DNA of 64,000 nt from Fibrobacter sp. UWR3 (GCF_900143055.1 NZ_FRCW01000005.1:62001-126000), one strand, 5' to 3'; positions 34,938 to 43,806 are shown, counted from the first letter of the stretch. The notes: a model not told the origin generated them from the sequence alone. A program made the numbers and translations.

Positions 34938-36163
34938 ATTACAAACTTTGGCAACGTTACGGCATCGAGATGGAGTACATGATCGTGGACAGAAACACGC
35001 TCGACGTGCTCCCGCGTGCCGACGTGGCCCTCGGAAAAGACAAGAACGGCGAGCAGCTCTCTGACGTGGAACACGGCCCCATCGGGCTTTCAAACGAACT
35101 CGTGAGCCACGTGCTGGAATTCAAGTGCGCAGAACCTGTCGACAGCCTCAAGCATTTGGGCAAGACCTTCCATCACGAAATCGTGAAGGCGAACGAAACG
35201 CTCAAGAGCATCAACGCGATGCTTTTGCCCACGGCAGCGCACCCCTTCATGGACCCCGCCGTAATGCAGCTCTGGCCCTACGACTGCCTCGACATCTACC
35301 AGGCATACGACCGCATTTTCAACTGCAAGGGGCACGGCTGGGCGAACCTGCAATCCACCCACATCAACCTCTCTTTCCACGGCGATGAGGAATTCGGCAA
35401 ATTGCACGCAGCCATCCGCGCATTGCTCCCGCTGATTCCCGCCGTAGCGGCCTCTAGCCCGTTTTTGGACAGCAAATACTGCGGTTACCTGGACGGGAGA
35501 ATCGAGACCTACCGCCACAACCAGGAGAAAATCCCGAGCATCACGGGCAAAGTGATTCCCGAAGCGGTCTTTACCTACAAGGATTACGAGGAACAGATTT
35601 TTAACAAAGTAAAGGCGGATATCGCACCGTACGATCCCGACCACCTGCTGAACCACTTCTTCTTGAATAGCCGCGGAGCCATCGCGCGCTTTGACCGCGG
35701 GGCCATAGAAATCCGCCTGGTCGACATCCAGGAATGCCCCGATGCAGACATCGCGATTGCCGAATGGGAAGTCGCCGTATTGAAAGGTCTTGTGGAAGGC
35801 AAATTTGCGAATGAGTCGCAAATCCGCGCACTCGATACGGACGCCCTCGCGAAAATTCTGCTCGCCACCACGCGTTTTGCCGAAAAGACGGTAATAAACG
35901 ACCGTGATTTCCTGAATGTCTGGAACATTGACGCGAGCGAAATCACCGCAGGCGAACTCGTACAACGCATCACGGAGAAAGTCCGCAGCAAGATTTCCGA
36001 CCACTCGCAGGCACTGCTCGCCAGCATGCTCAAACGCGGAACGCTCGCCAGCGCCCTCGTGAAGAACGTCGGTGCAGACCCCGACCGGGACGACTTCGTG
36101 TACGAATACGGCCGCCTCGCCCACTGCCTTGCGGAGAACAGACTGTACGGAGTGGAAGAGTGA
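34931..36163 (+). CDS. GCS2-family (glutamate-cysteine ligase-like) carboxylate-amine ligase
   Basis: 410 residues, ATG 34931. The N-terminus YGIEMEYMIVD matches the Gly-x-Glu-x-Glu ATP/Mg site of GCS2 ligases and fixes the start close to this codon, although the ATG is inside a repeat and lacks a ribosome site. Other features: STHINLSFHG, SSPFLDSKYCGY and GAIEIRLVDIQECPDAD. The enzyme should form an amide between a carboxylate such as the Glu side chain and an amine, using ATP. Its neighbours (RimK-like ligase before, N-formylglutamate amidohydrolase family after, overlapping by 4 nt) indicate a small peptide-like product, not glutathione alone. Confidence 0.88.
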   Translation: MTNYKLWQRYGIEMEYMIVDRNTLDVLPRADVALGKDKNGEQLSDVEHGPIGLSNELVSHVLEFKCAEPVDSLKHLGKTFHHEIVKANETLKSINAMLLPTAAHPFMDPAVMQLWPYDCLDIYQAYDRIFNCKGHGWANLQSTHINLSFHGDEEFGKLHAAIRALLPLIPAVAASSPFLDSKYCGYLDGRIETYRHNQEKIPSITGKVIPEAVFTYKDYEEQIFNKVKADIAPYDPDHLLNHFFLNSRGAIARFDRGAIEIRLVDIQECPDADIAIAEWEVAVLKGLVEGKFANESQIRALDTDALAKILLATTRFAEKTVINDRDFLNVWNIDASEITAGELVQRITEKVRSKISDHSQALLASMLKRGTLASALVKNVGADPDRDDFVYEYGRLAHCLAENRLYGVEE

Positions 36164-36870
36164 TTAGACGAAAGACGAAAGACGAAAGACGAAAGAAAAT
36201 CGCGTCCAAGTCCGTTCTGATCCTCACTTGCGAGCATGCCAGCAACAAGTTGCCCGCAGCGTTCAAGAAAGCTGTTCCCGCAAAAGTCCTGGAAACGCAC
36301 CGCGCCTACGACATCGGAGCGTGCGCAGTATTCAGCAAGCTGGTGAAGTTCGCAAAGCCCGAATTCCACTGCGAAGGGAAATTTTCGCGTCTGTTCGTCG
36401 ACCTGAACCGCACCATCACGAACAAGAGCGCATTCAGCGATTACTATAAACAACTCGAAAAACGCGACCCCGCGACCGCCGCAAAAATGAAGGCCCAAGC
36501 CACCGCCTACTGGACGGAATACCGCGAGAACATCGAAAAGTTTGTCTCTAAAAACATAGGGTCGCTTCGACAGGCTCAGCGACCTGAAGCGGCCATCGTT
36601 CACCTCGGCATCCACAGCTTTACGCCCGTACTGAACGGCAAGACCCGCAATGCCGATATCGGAATCCTGTACGACCCGAGCCGCCCCGCAGAATGCAAGC
36701 TCGCGCGAATCATCAAGGACGAAATCAAGCGACTTTACCCGCAGATGAAGGTGCGTTTCAACTACCCGTACAAGGGCACCTCCGACGGGCTCACCACCAC
36801 GCTGCGCAAAAAATTCGGCCCGCAATACGCAGGCCTTGAAATTGAAATCAACCAGAAGTTTTTCCTGTAA
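36160..36870 (+). CDS. N-formylglutamate amidohydrolase family protein
   Basis: 236 residues from GTG 36160, overlapping the GCS2 stop by 4 nt; no later ATG precedes the conserved core. The core is SVLILTCEHASNKLP (metal Glu/His), THRAYDIGA, FSRLFVDLNR, HLGIHSFTP, NADIGILYDPS. Zn-dependent amidohydrolase fold, cytoplasmic. Two oddities: codons 3-12 are made from four tandem GACGAAA units (7 bp), and around residue 133 a piece of a dispersed repeat encodes SLRQAQRP. Role inferred: hydrolysis or trimming of a Glu- or Asp-containing product of the operon. Confidence 0.85.
   Translation: MIRRKTKDERRKKIASKSVLILTCEHASNKLPAAFKKAVPAKVLETHRAYDIGACAVFSKLVKFAKPEFHCEGKFSRLFVDLNRTITNKSAFSDYYKQLEKRDPATAAKMKAQATAYWTEYRENIEKFVSKNIGSLRQAQRPEAAIVHLGIHSFTPVLNGKTRNADIGILYDPSRPAECKLARIIKDEIKRLYPQMKVRFNYPYKGTSDGLTTTLRKKFGPQYAGLEIEINQKFFL
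36167..36194 (+). repeat. Tandem 7-bp repeat (GACGAAA)x4 at a gene start
   Basis: Four perfect units directly after the GTG start of the amidohydrolase. A change of one unit would shift the reading frame, since 7 is not a multiple of 3. Confidence 0.85.
36558..36587. repeat. Dispersed repeat inside a coding sequence (SLRQAQRP)
   Basis: GGGTCGCTTCGACAGGCTCA followed by GCGACCT: GGTCGCT and AGCGACC are inverted arms. It is read in frame as GSLRQAQRP within the amidohydrolase, between two conserved segments. Confidence 0.65.
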
Positions 36871-36872
36871 TC

Positions 36873-39116
36873 CTACCGCTTGCTGCCGCTCACGCGGTAG
36901 CGGTATTCGCGTCCGTTTTTCTTGACGCGGACAAACAGGGACTGTTCCTTCGAATCGAAGTAGAGTCGCGGTTTCTGCGAATCCACAGCACGCTTGCCCG
37001 TAAGAACCGGGTTAACCGTCGTCGAATCGTCCCCGGGGCCTACCGACGTAGAATCGTCGGCTACGGTGTACCACTGCGCATTCTCGATACTTGCGGTCGC
37101 GTCGGTCGGGGGCGTCGTGAGGTTCGCGCCGTAGTTCGCATTGTTCAGCATGCCGTCGTCGACCATGCCGTAGAACACGCCCTTCGTAAGTTCTTTCGTG
37201 AAGTTGTTCTCGAGGTCGCCGCGCAGCTGTGCCGTGCCGGAAAGTTTCTTGCCGTTTACCGCCCACATCACGCCATAGACCTGCGCGTAGTCCGTCACGG
37301 TGGTGTTCACGATAATCGAAATCGCCCCCACCTTTGCGTGCCCGCTGATGGTACCGCTCACGAGCCAGGCATCTTCTTCGAGCACGGCATCGTCGGAAAT
37401 TGTACCTGCGGTTACGAGCGCACGCCCGCGGACAGTCGCATTCCCGCTAATTGTCCCGCCGTTAACGACCGCGAAATCCTCGATTCGCGCGTTTCCACTA
37501 ATCGTCCCGCCGTTAACGACCGCGTCGGGGCCCACGTACACGCTCGCATCGACCTTCGCCTTGCTGCTCACGAGGCCGCCGCCGTTACTATGCTGCTTGT
37601 AGCCGTTCGCATTCGAAGGCTTCCAGAAATCCTTGTTGTAACCCTCGGGAGCGCCGTTTACGACTTCGATCATGTACGGGTAGCGGTAAATACTGTAGTA
37701 GAACTGGTCCCAGAGAATCGTCTGCATCTCGGTCGGCGTTGCAGTTACGGCCAGCCATAAGGCCTTGTCGTTTGCCTTCGTCTCGATTTCCAGATTGAAT
37801 CCCGTGCCATGCTTCATCTCGCTATAGCGCGGCGTGCCATCGCTGCCTTCCGCCACAAGGCCTACCGTCCAGCCCGAAGCCGGATCCGGCAGCTTATCCG
37901 GCGCGTAGTTGCACCACCTGTACGTCTTGCCCATGTAGTAATCCGTATTGTCGCCAAAACAGGTGTAACCGTTCACGGTCGGCTTGTCCTGCACGATTCC
38001 GCGGAACTTGACCGTCACCTTTCCCGCCTTTTCGGGGTAGATGCGCACCAGGTTGTAGCCCCAACGCTGCGGAGCCCAATAGCTTGGCGAAATGTAACGG
38101 TCCGCGCACGCCTCGCCAGCATTCCCGCCAGCAGCCTCGCCCGCCGCACATTCCATCTTGTTCAGCATGGTCACGCGCGGGTGCCTGCGGTAATTGTCGC
38201 CCCAGCCCGAAGCCTCGCGCCTCGTCGCAAATTCGTAATCGCCCCAGGACTTCTTGTACAACGCCTTTTTCGCGGGCGCATATTCGAGCGTCGCGTTCTT
38301 CATCGCGAACTTGCCGAACTGCTGGTTCAAACTATCGAGCGACCAGCCGTAAACCTTCATCATGGCCGTAAACGGAGTCTGTTCCATGCGGCCGGTTTCC
38401 CCATCGCGGATGGATTCCATCCATATACGGTTCACCTCGTGCGCGCCCTTATTGCCGCCGCCGAATTCCTCCTTGAGGTGTTCGAAGAACTGCCAGTTGC
38501 AGTAACGGTCACGCGTAGAGCCGTAGTAGAGGAACGGGTAGTTGATAAGGTATTCCGCGCAGTGGGCGTCATTCGGGTTGTACTGGTGCGCCATCCAGTT
38601 CGCATGGCATTCCGCAAACCAGCCCGAATGGCTGTTGTTGCCCATCCAGCCCGCCACTCCCTGCAGGCCGTGCGCAAACTCGTGCGATGTACCCCAGTAA
38701 TCCTTGAGGGATCCCACGCCAATCCACATACCGGGCCCGTATTCGCCATTCAGGCCCTTCACGTAGTCCTGCCCGCCGTAGAGCGCCGCCATCACGGAGT
38801 TGTCGAATACGTAGATGTTGCTCTTGAGCTTCCTATCGGGGCTACTCGGGAACGGGAGCATCCATCCGAGCGAATCGATGTAGAACGAGAAAACCTTCTC
38901 GAGCGACTGAAGCACGCCCTGCGCATCCGCCGTAGGGATAGACACGTTGTTCGCCTGCCCGTCATCCGTCTTGGGCTTCTTGCAGACCTCAAAATGCTCC
39001 GATTCGGCAATCAACGTAAAGCCGTTGCTTGCGCACTGGTTTACCCACTCGATGGCCGCGGCGTTCGAAACCAACCCTGCCACGGCAAACCCAACCAACA
39101 TCCTGTTCAATTTCAT
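36873..39116 (-). CDS. Secreted HEXXH metallopeptidase-like protein with repeat region and basic tail
   Basis: 747 residues from ATG 39116 (GGAG 8 nt upstream; TTG four codons earlier rejected). Signal peptide MKLNRMLVGFAVAGLVSNAA. Residues about 30-300 contain SHEFAHGLQGVAG, an HEXXH zinc motif (about 142), and Glu in GWFAECHANW about 24 residues later, a gluzincin-like layout as in DUF6055-type proteins. A beta-sandwich-like middle follows. Residues about 520-620 hold repeats of the form VVNGGTISGNA, suggesting a short beta-helix. The last 40 residues are basic (KKNGREYRYRVSGSKR), recalling basic terminal domains of Fibrobacter secreted enzymes. Expected outside the cell; substrate unknown. 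It converges with the amidoligase operon. Confidence 0.75.
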   Translation of the reverse strand: MKLNRMLVGFAVAGLVSNAAAIEWVNQCASNGFTLIAESEHFEVCKKPKTDDGQANNVSIPTADAQGVLQSLEKVFSFYIDSLGWMLPFPSSPDRKLKSNIYVFDNSVMAALYGGQDYVKGLNGEYGPGMWIGVGSLKDYWGTSHEFAHGLQGVAGWMGNNSHSGWFAECHANWMAHQYNPNDAHCAEYLINYPFLYYGSTRDRYCNWQFFEHLKEEFGGGNKGAHEVNRIWMESIRDGETGRMEQTPFTAMMKVYGWSLDSLNQQFGKFAMKNATLEYAPAKKALYKKSWGDYEFATRREASGWGDNYRRHPRVTMLNKMECAAGEAAGGNAGEACADRYISPSYWAPQRWGYNLVRIYPEKAGKVTVKFRGIVQDKPTVNGYTCFGDNTDYYMGKTYRWCNYAPDKLPDPASGWTVGLVAEGSDGTPRYSEMKHGTGFNLEIETKANDKALWLAVTATPTEMQTILWDQFYYSIYRYPYMIEVVNGAPEGYNKDFWKPSNANGYKQHSNGGGLVSSKAKVDASVYVGPDAVVNGGTISGNARIEDFAVVNGGTISGNATVRGRALVTAGTISDDAVLEEDAWLVSGTISGHAKVGAISIIVNTTVTDYAQVYGVMWAVNGKKLSGTAQLRGDLENNFTKELTKGVFYGMVDDGMLNNANYGANLTTPPTDATASIENAQWYTVADDSTSVGPGDDSTTVNPVLTGKRAVDSQKPRLYFDSKEQSLFVRVKKNGREYRYRVSGSKR

Positions 39117-39191
39117 TGCGTACTCCAATTAATACCGCACAAAAATTCCGACACACCCGCGCCGGTTAATACTGAATTTATCCTTTTTTGC

Positions 39192-39226
39192 GCAAAAAAA
39201 GAAGGGCTCCGGAATATTCCGGGCCC
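39192..39226 (-). terminator. Rho-independent terminator
   Basis: On the minus strand a stem GGGCCCGGAAT/ATTCCGGAGCCC (one mismatch, 39204-39226) is followed by TTCTTTTTTT. It ends transcription of the 39253-40143 gene. Confidence 0.8.
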
Positions 39227-39252
39227 AAAAGCGTGTAAAATCCGTGCAGAAA

Positions 39253-40143
39253 CTACTGGTTGCGCCCCAGTTTCTTGAAGTCGGGCGTGAGTTTCGCGCA
39301 GGCGCTGTCCTTCGGGGCGCTGCGGTACAGCACGAGTTCCTTCTCGAAGAACCCCTTCGTAGAGGCGCTCACGCTCCACTTGCTCCCCGCGGGGCAATTT
39401 TCCAGCAGGACCTTCGAAACCGCAGTAAAGCGACCGCCCGTTACCTTGTAGTCAAATGCGCTTGTCGATAGCGAGTCGGGAATCTGCAGGGCCGCCGCAT
39501 TGCCAACCGCCTTGCTCTTCGCGTAAAACGCCTTCTGGGCTTCCATGTACTCGACAGCCTTCTGCTGCATTTCCGCGATAGAATCGGAAACCGACGCGGC
39601 CTTCACCGTCTCGTGGCAACTACGCACTGCAAAAAAGGCAACCACAACCGCCACCACGACAGCAACCGGCAGGGCAATCTTCTTGAGCGGGACATTCCCC
39701 ACCTTCGCAATGACTTCGCGCAGGGATTCGCCCGACTCTTCCGGGGCGGCCTCGCCCGTTTCCCACTTGAGCAGCCTGAGCGCCACAAGGACATGCACGA
39801 ACTGCTTGGGCAGGGCAAGCCCCAGCGCCGCGATTACAAGCAGGACAATCGCTATCACCATGAATACGGCCAGGGCGCTTTCGGCATTCGGCAGAAGGTC
39901 CTGGACCTCCTTGAGGAGCTTGAGCAACTGGCGATCTTCCGCAAAGTTCTGCGAGGCGAACCGGCCCGTAAAATTGTTGTAGCGGGCAAGTCCCAGTTTC
40001 ACTCCGTCAGAAGCCATCACGAGGACTGCCGAAAGCAGGCGTTCCAAAAAGAGGAACACCATGCCCACAAGCGCAATCACGCAGGCAATAAGCCGCGCCG
40101 TCCGTACCGGAGTCAAACCCGTATTTTTCTGTCCTTCAGTCAT
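39253..40143 (-). CDS. Hypothetical membrane protein with C-terminal extracytoplasmic domain
   Basis: 296 residues, ATG 40143. Three hydrophobic segments: LIACVIALVGMVFLFLERLL near the N-terminus, ALAVFMVIAIVLLVIAALGL at about 92-112 and IALPVAVVVAVVVAFFAV at about 155-172. The last 120 residues look like a folded domain with two Cys (ENCPAGSKW; DSACAKLTPDFKKLGR), which could form a disulphide outside. This end slightly resembles pilin-like C-terminal domains, but I recognise no family. A 7-bp minisatellite array ends 14 bp upstream of its start codon. Confidence 0.65.
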   Translation of the reverse strand: MTEGQKNTGLTPVRTARLIACVIALVGMVFLFLERLLSAVLVMASDGVKLGLARYNNFTGRFASQNFAEDRQLLKLLKEVQDLLPNAESALAVFMVIAIVLLVIAALGLALPKQFVHVLVALRLLKWETGEAAPEESGESLREVIAKVGNVPLKKIALPVAVVVAVVVAFFAVRSCHETVKAASVSDSIAEMQQKAVEYMEAQKAFYAKSKAVGNAAALQIPDSLSTSAFDYKVTGGRFTAVSKVLLENCPAGSKWSVSASTKGFFEKELVLYRSAPKDSACAKLTPDFKKLGRNQ

Positions 40144-40156
40144 AGGCTATTACTTG

Positions 40157-40240
40157 TGTGAGGTGTGAGGTGTGAGGTGTGAGGTGTGAGGTGTGAGGTG
40201 TGAGGTGTGGAGTGTGGAGTGTGGAGTGTGGAGTGTGAGG
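40157..40240. repeat. Minisatellite of 7-bp units (TGTGAGG/TGTGGAG, 12 copies)
   Basis: Seven TGTGAGG, four TGTGGAG and one TGTGAGG unit in an uninterrupted 84-bp block, between the Aas-type gene and the start of the membrane protein. Confidence 0.9.
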
Positions 40241-40244
40241 TGTG

Positions 40245-40270
40245 TAATTAGTAATTAGTCATTCCTCATT
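40245..40270. repeat. Dispersed repeat fragment, family B
   Basis: TAATTAGTAATTAGTCATT followed by CCTCATT, continuing the minisatellite. Related to the blocks at 13692, 30090 and 34849. Confidence 0.5.
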
Positions 40271-40286
40271 ACACACTACACATTGG

Positions 40287-43200
40287 TCACTTTGCTCCCG
40301 CCAGTTCTTTCGCGAGTTTCTTAGCTGTGGTAAAGTCAGCCTTTCCGGTACCGAGCTTCGGAACCTTCTCCACCGCATACGCCACCGCAGGCAGCATAAT
40401 CGGGGGGAATCCGCTTGCGCGCAGTTCCGAAAGCACGTCCTTCGGGTCCTTATCACCCTGGTAAAGGAGCACAATCTTCTCGCCCTTCGCGGAATCCGGA
40501 ATGGAGGTCACCACGTAGTCGCACCCCTCGAGCACCGGCGTATCCTGGATTTTCTTTTCCACTGCACCGAGGCTCACCATCTCGCCACCGAGCTTGGCAA
40601 ATCGGCTGTAGCGGTCCACAATCGTGAGGAAGCCATCTTCGTCGAGGTAGCCCTTGTCGCCCGTACGGTAGTAGCGCTTGCCGTTAATCATCGTAATCAC
40701 GCTCTTGGTGCGTTCCTCGTCCTTGAGGTAGCCCACCATCACCTGGCAGCCACCGATAAGGATCATACCCGCCTCGCCCGTAGGCAAGGGCTCGTTCGTA
40801 TCGGGGTCCACAATCAGGAACTGCGAGCCCGGGAGCGCCATGCCCACCGTACCGGGCTTGTTGTTCACCTGCATGGTCATGTAGTCGCTATGCAGGTTGT
40901 TCTCGGTATTGATACTTGCCACCGGGGCGGTCTCGGTACAGCCGTAGCCCTCGTAGATTTCCTTACCGAACTTGAGGCGGAACGCGGTCGCAAGTTCGGG
41001 GCGCAGGGCTTCGGCACCCGCGATAATCAGGCGCACGTACTTGAGCGCCATCGGGTGCACGTAGCGGCTAATCGTAAATGCACGCAAGAACGTCGGGGTT
41101 GCAACAAACGCAGTCACGCGGAATTCCGCACAAACTCGCGCCATCGTCTTCACGTCGGTCGGGTCGGCCACGGTTACAATCGGGCAGCCTTCCGTGAGGT
41201 TCAAGAGCGTTGTCACCGTAAGGCCAAAGCTATGGAACAGCGGGAGTTCCGAAAGCATCACGTCGGCGCGGGTCACATTGAAAATGCACGCAAGTTGCTG
41301 GATGTTACCCATGAGGTTCCTGTGGCTCAGCATCACTCCCTTCGGGGTTCCCTCGGAACCCGAGCTGAACATGATAGCGGCGATATCGTCGAGCTTCATG
41401 CGCTTGCGGAAGCAGAACTTGATAAGCCAGCACGGTGCAATAATGCAGAAGACCAGGTAGAACGCAATCTTCGCCTTCGGGATAACCTTCATGAAGTCTT
41501 CCGCATAGAAAATGCGGAGCTTGTCGCTTGCAATCTGCGAGTAGTCGTTACCGCGCATCTTGAGCTTTTCCACGAACTGCCTGCTCGTAATCACCGTCTT
41601 CACGTCGGCGCGGGCGGCGCAGAACTTTACGTTGTCCACAGAGGAGGTGTAGTTCAGGTTCACGTTCGTCTTGCCCAGGAGCCAGAGAGCGAGGTTCACG
41701 ATGACGCCTGCCGGAGAAGGCGGCAACATGATGCCCACGTTCTTCTCGTCGGGGCCAAGAATCTTCTTCAGGTGCCTGCTGAACGCGATAACCGCGCCCA
41801 TCAGCTTGAAGCCGGAGAAGTGCCCTCCATCGGGATTGTATATGGCAGGGCCGTGCTTCACGTACTTCTTGTAGGTGCGAATCCAGCTGTCGCCGATAGG
41901 CTTCACGAACGAGACCGCATAGTTCCAGGCGCTTATGGAAATGTTGCGGATGATGGTGCGGACCTCGTTTGCCGGTGTAGTTGCGGGAATGGACTCGCCA
42001 AATGCGACGGTCACGGTACGTTCCGCAGAAGCGCCGTACATGTCGGAACCGCTATAACTGTAGTTGGAGCCCCACAGGCCCTGGATGTAGAACGGCACGA
42101 CCTGAGCGTCGGTGCCCTCTACCGCCTTCGAGTAGTCGATGCTGAACGGTTCAACGTGCGGGGAACGGGCCACCTCGCCCGTCGGGAAAATCACCACCGC
42201 GTGGCCCGCCATGAGCTTCTCGTGAATCTTCTTCATGGCGTCTTCGGGGTGGCGGTTATCGATACGGATGCTCCCCAAGCGCTTGAGCATGGAGCGCAGG
42301 TACCACTTCTCGAAATGGTCCTTGTTGCTAGCGATGCACAGCGGGCGCGGGCAGGCCATCTGCACCATAGCCCAGTCAATAAAGCTGTGGTGGTTACCGA
42401 CCAGGAGCACCGGACCGTCGTTCGGGATATTGCCCACGTTGAGCACGCGAATCTTGTAACGGCTAAACACCAGGCGCAACAGCGAGCGGACAAGCGCCTG
42501 CGGAAGGTTCAGAATGGACCAGTAGAACACGCCCACCGAAATGAGCGCGAGGCCGATAAAGTAATACGGCGGTTCAAGAGACGTGTAGCGGACCAGCGAG
42601 GAATAGATGAACAGGAACACCACGAGCACAAGGGCCTGTATCATGTTCGCGAGCGCAATGACCCAGCCCGAATTGTTGGGGCGGGTGTTGTACTGCAAGA
42701 GCGCATTCACCGGAACGAGGAACATGCCGCCGAAGATACCGATTGCCGTGTAGAGGATAGAGAGCGCCACCGGATGCACGAAGAACGGGATAAGGAACAT
42801 ACAGAGCGATGCGCCAATCATGCCGAGCGGCACAAAGCCCGTCTCGATAAAATCCTTCGAGTTATGCGCCGCAATGATGGACCCCACCACGAGGCCCACG
42901 ACGGCAAACGCGAGGTAGTTCTGCATGGTGTTGACCGTCTGCGAACCCGAAACATCCTGGAACACAAGCAGGAACACCTGGGCAAGAGCCCAGAACATCG
43001 AGAGAGCGATAATGGAGGCACGGAGCGTGCGGTGACGCCAGCCAAAGCTCAGGCGGCGGCGGGCAACGGAGAACTTGATGTTCTTGTCGTTGTACTTGAC
43101 CTTCGGGATAAGGAAACTAGCGACCGTACCGAGCACGCTCACCGTAACGAGAATCCAGGGAATCACGACAGACTTCGAAATAATGACCCCGACAGCCTCG

Positions 43201-43715
43201 TAGCGCACAAGCGCCTGAAGGTCGATAAGGTTCACGCCAACGATGGCAAGCCAGCTCGAGGCGATTATGCCAATCAGGGAGAAAATCTGCAGGAAAGCGT
43301 TCGCGTAACTCAGGTTATGGACGCCGAACATCTCGCGGATAATGGCGTACTTAGCGGCACTGTGGACGGCAAAACCCGAAGACAGGCCAATGGCAAGCCA
43401 GAAGGCGACACGCGGGCAGTCGCAGGTCACAAGCACCGCCTGCGCCGTCACAAACAGGGTCATAAGGAGCGATGACCACGCAAGCACCTTGTTCTTGGAG
43501 AACCGGCTCGTGAAGAACCCCGCCGGCCAGATCATCAGCACGAAGGGCGCAACGAAGAATATCTGGAGCATGAACGTCTGCCAGGTCTGGCCGCTCTCCA
43601 CATTGGAAAATGAACCCGAGAGGATTTTCTGGGCATAGATGAACACGCCCATCTGCACAAACGCCGTTGCTAGAATTGATAAAAAATAACGGACGGAGCC
43701 TTTAGCTTTCCACAT
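40287..43715 (-). CDS. aas: LplT-PlsC-Aas triple fusion: lysophospholipid transporter / acyltransferase / acyl-ACP synthetase
   Basis: 1142 residues, ATG 43715. Residues about 1-410 are a 12-segment MFS transporter of LplT type (SGSFSNVESGQTWQTFMLQI onward). PlsC acyltransferase around 420-620 with catalytic NHHSFID (about 440) and FPTGEVARSP. AMP-binding acyl-ligase domain from about 640 to the end with SSGSEGTPKGVMLSHRN (about 783), GYGCTETAP, YRTGDKGYLDEDG and a C-terminal Lys in GTGKADF. Role: flip lysophospholipid inward, activate a fatty acid and re-acylate the lysolipid. E. coli uses two proteins (LplT and Aas); fusions of all three domains are known in other bacteria. The xaa-pro peptidase gene lies 91 bp upstream. 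Confidence 0.92.
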   Translation of the reverse strand: MWKAKGSVRYFLSILATAFVQMGVFIYAQKILSGSFSNVESGQTWQTFMLQIFFVAPFVLMIWPAGFFTSRFSKNKVLAWSSLLMTLFVTAQAVLVTCDCPRVAFWLAIGLSSGFAVHSAAKYAIIREMFGVHNLSYANAFLQIFSLIGIIASSWLAIVGVNLIDLQALVRYEAVGVIISKSVVIPWILVTVSVLGTVASFLIPKVKYNDKNIKFSVARRRLSFGWRHRTLRASIIALSMFWALAQVFLLVFQDVSGSQTVNTMQNYLAFAVVGLVVGSIIAAHNSKDFIETGFVPLGMIGASLCMFLIPFFVHPVALSILYTAIGIFGGMFLVPVNALLQYNTRPNNSGWVIALANMIQALVLVVFLFIYSSLVRYTSLEPPYYFIGLALISVGVFYWSILNLPQALVRSLLRLVFSRYKIRVLNVGNIPNDGPVLLVGNHHSFIDWAMVQMACPRPLCIASNKDHFEKWYLRSMLKRLGSIRIDNRHPEDAMKKIHEKLMAGHAVVIFPTGEVARSPHVEPFSIDYSKAVEGTDAQVVPFYIQGLWGSNYSYSGSDMYGASAERTVTVAFGESIPATTPANEVRTIIRNISISAWNYAVSFVKPIGDSWIRTYKKYVKHGPAIYNPDGGHFSGFKLMGAVIAFSRHLKKILGPDEKNVGIMLPPSPAGVIVNLALWLLGKTNVNLNYTSSVDNVKFCAARADVKTVITSRQFVEKLKMRGNDYSQIASDKLRIFYAEDFMKVIPKAKIAFYLVFCIIAPCWLIKFCFRKRMKLDDIAAIMFSSGSEGTPKGVMLSHRNLMGNIQQLACIFNVTRADVMLSELPLFHSFGLTVTTLLNLTEGCPIVTVADPTDVKTMARVCAEFRVTAFVATPTFLRAFTISRYVHPMALKYVRLIIAGAEALRPELATAFRLKFGKEIYEGYGCTETAPVASINTENNLHSDYMTMQVNNKPGTVGMALPGSQFLIVDPDTNEPLPTGEAGMILIGGCQVMVGYLKDEERTKSVITMINGKRYYRTGDKGYLDEDGFLTIVDRYSRFAKLGGEMVSLGAVEKKIQDTPVLEGCDYVVTSIPDSAKGEKIVLLYQGDKDPKDVLSELRASGFPPIMLPAVAYAVEKVPKLGTGKADFTTAKKLAKELAGAK

Positions 43716-43806
43716 TTTTAATTCCCTGTATGTCAGCCTTATTAATTAAGACTGCCCCAAATCTAGAAAAATGGGGTACCGACATCGCGGGAAAGCCCCC
43801 CCCTGC

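Noticed and set aside
37809-39278. A 489-codon plus-strand frame across the HEXXH protein
   Set aside because: Arg/Val/His-rich shadow; the opposite strand has signal peptide, HEXXH motif and a ribosome site.
40890-43475. An 861-codon open frame antisense to the LplT-PlsC-Aas fusion
   Set aside because: It is His/Arg-rich low-complexity text typical of shadow frames. The minus strand encodes three recognisable domains with all motifs.
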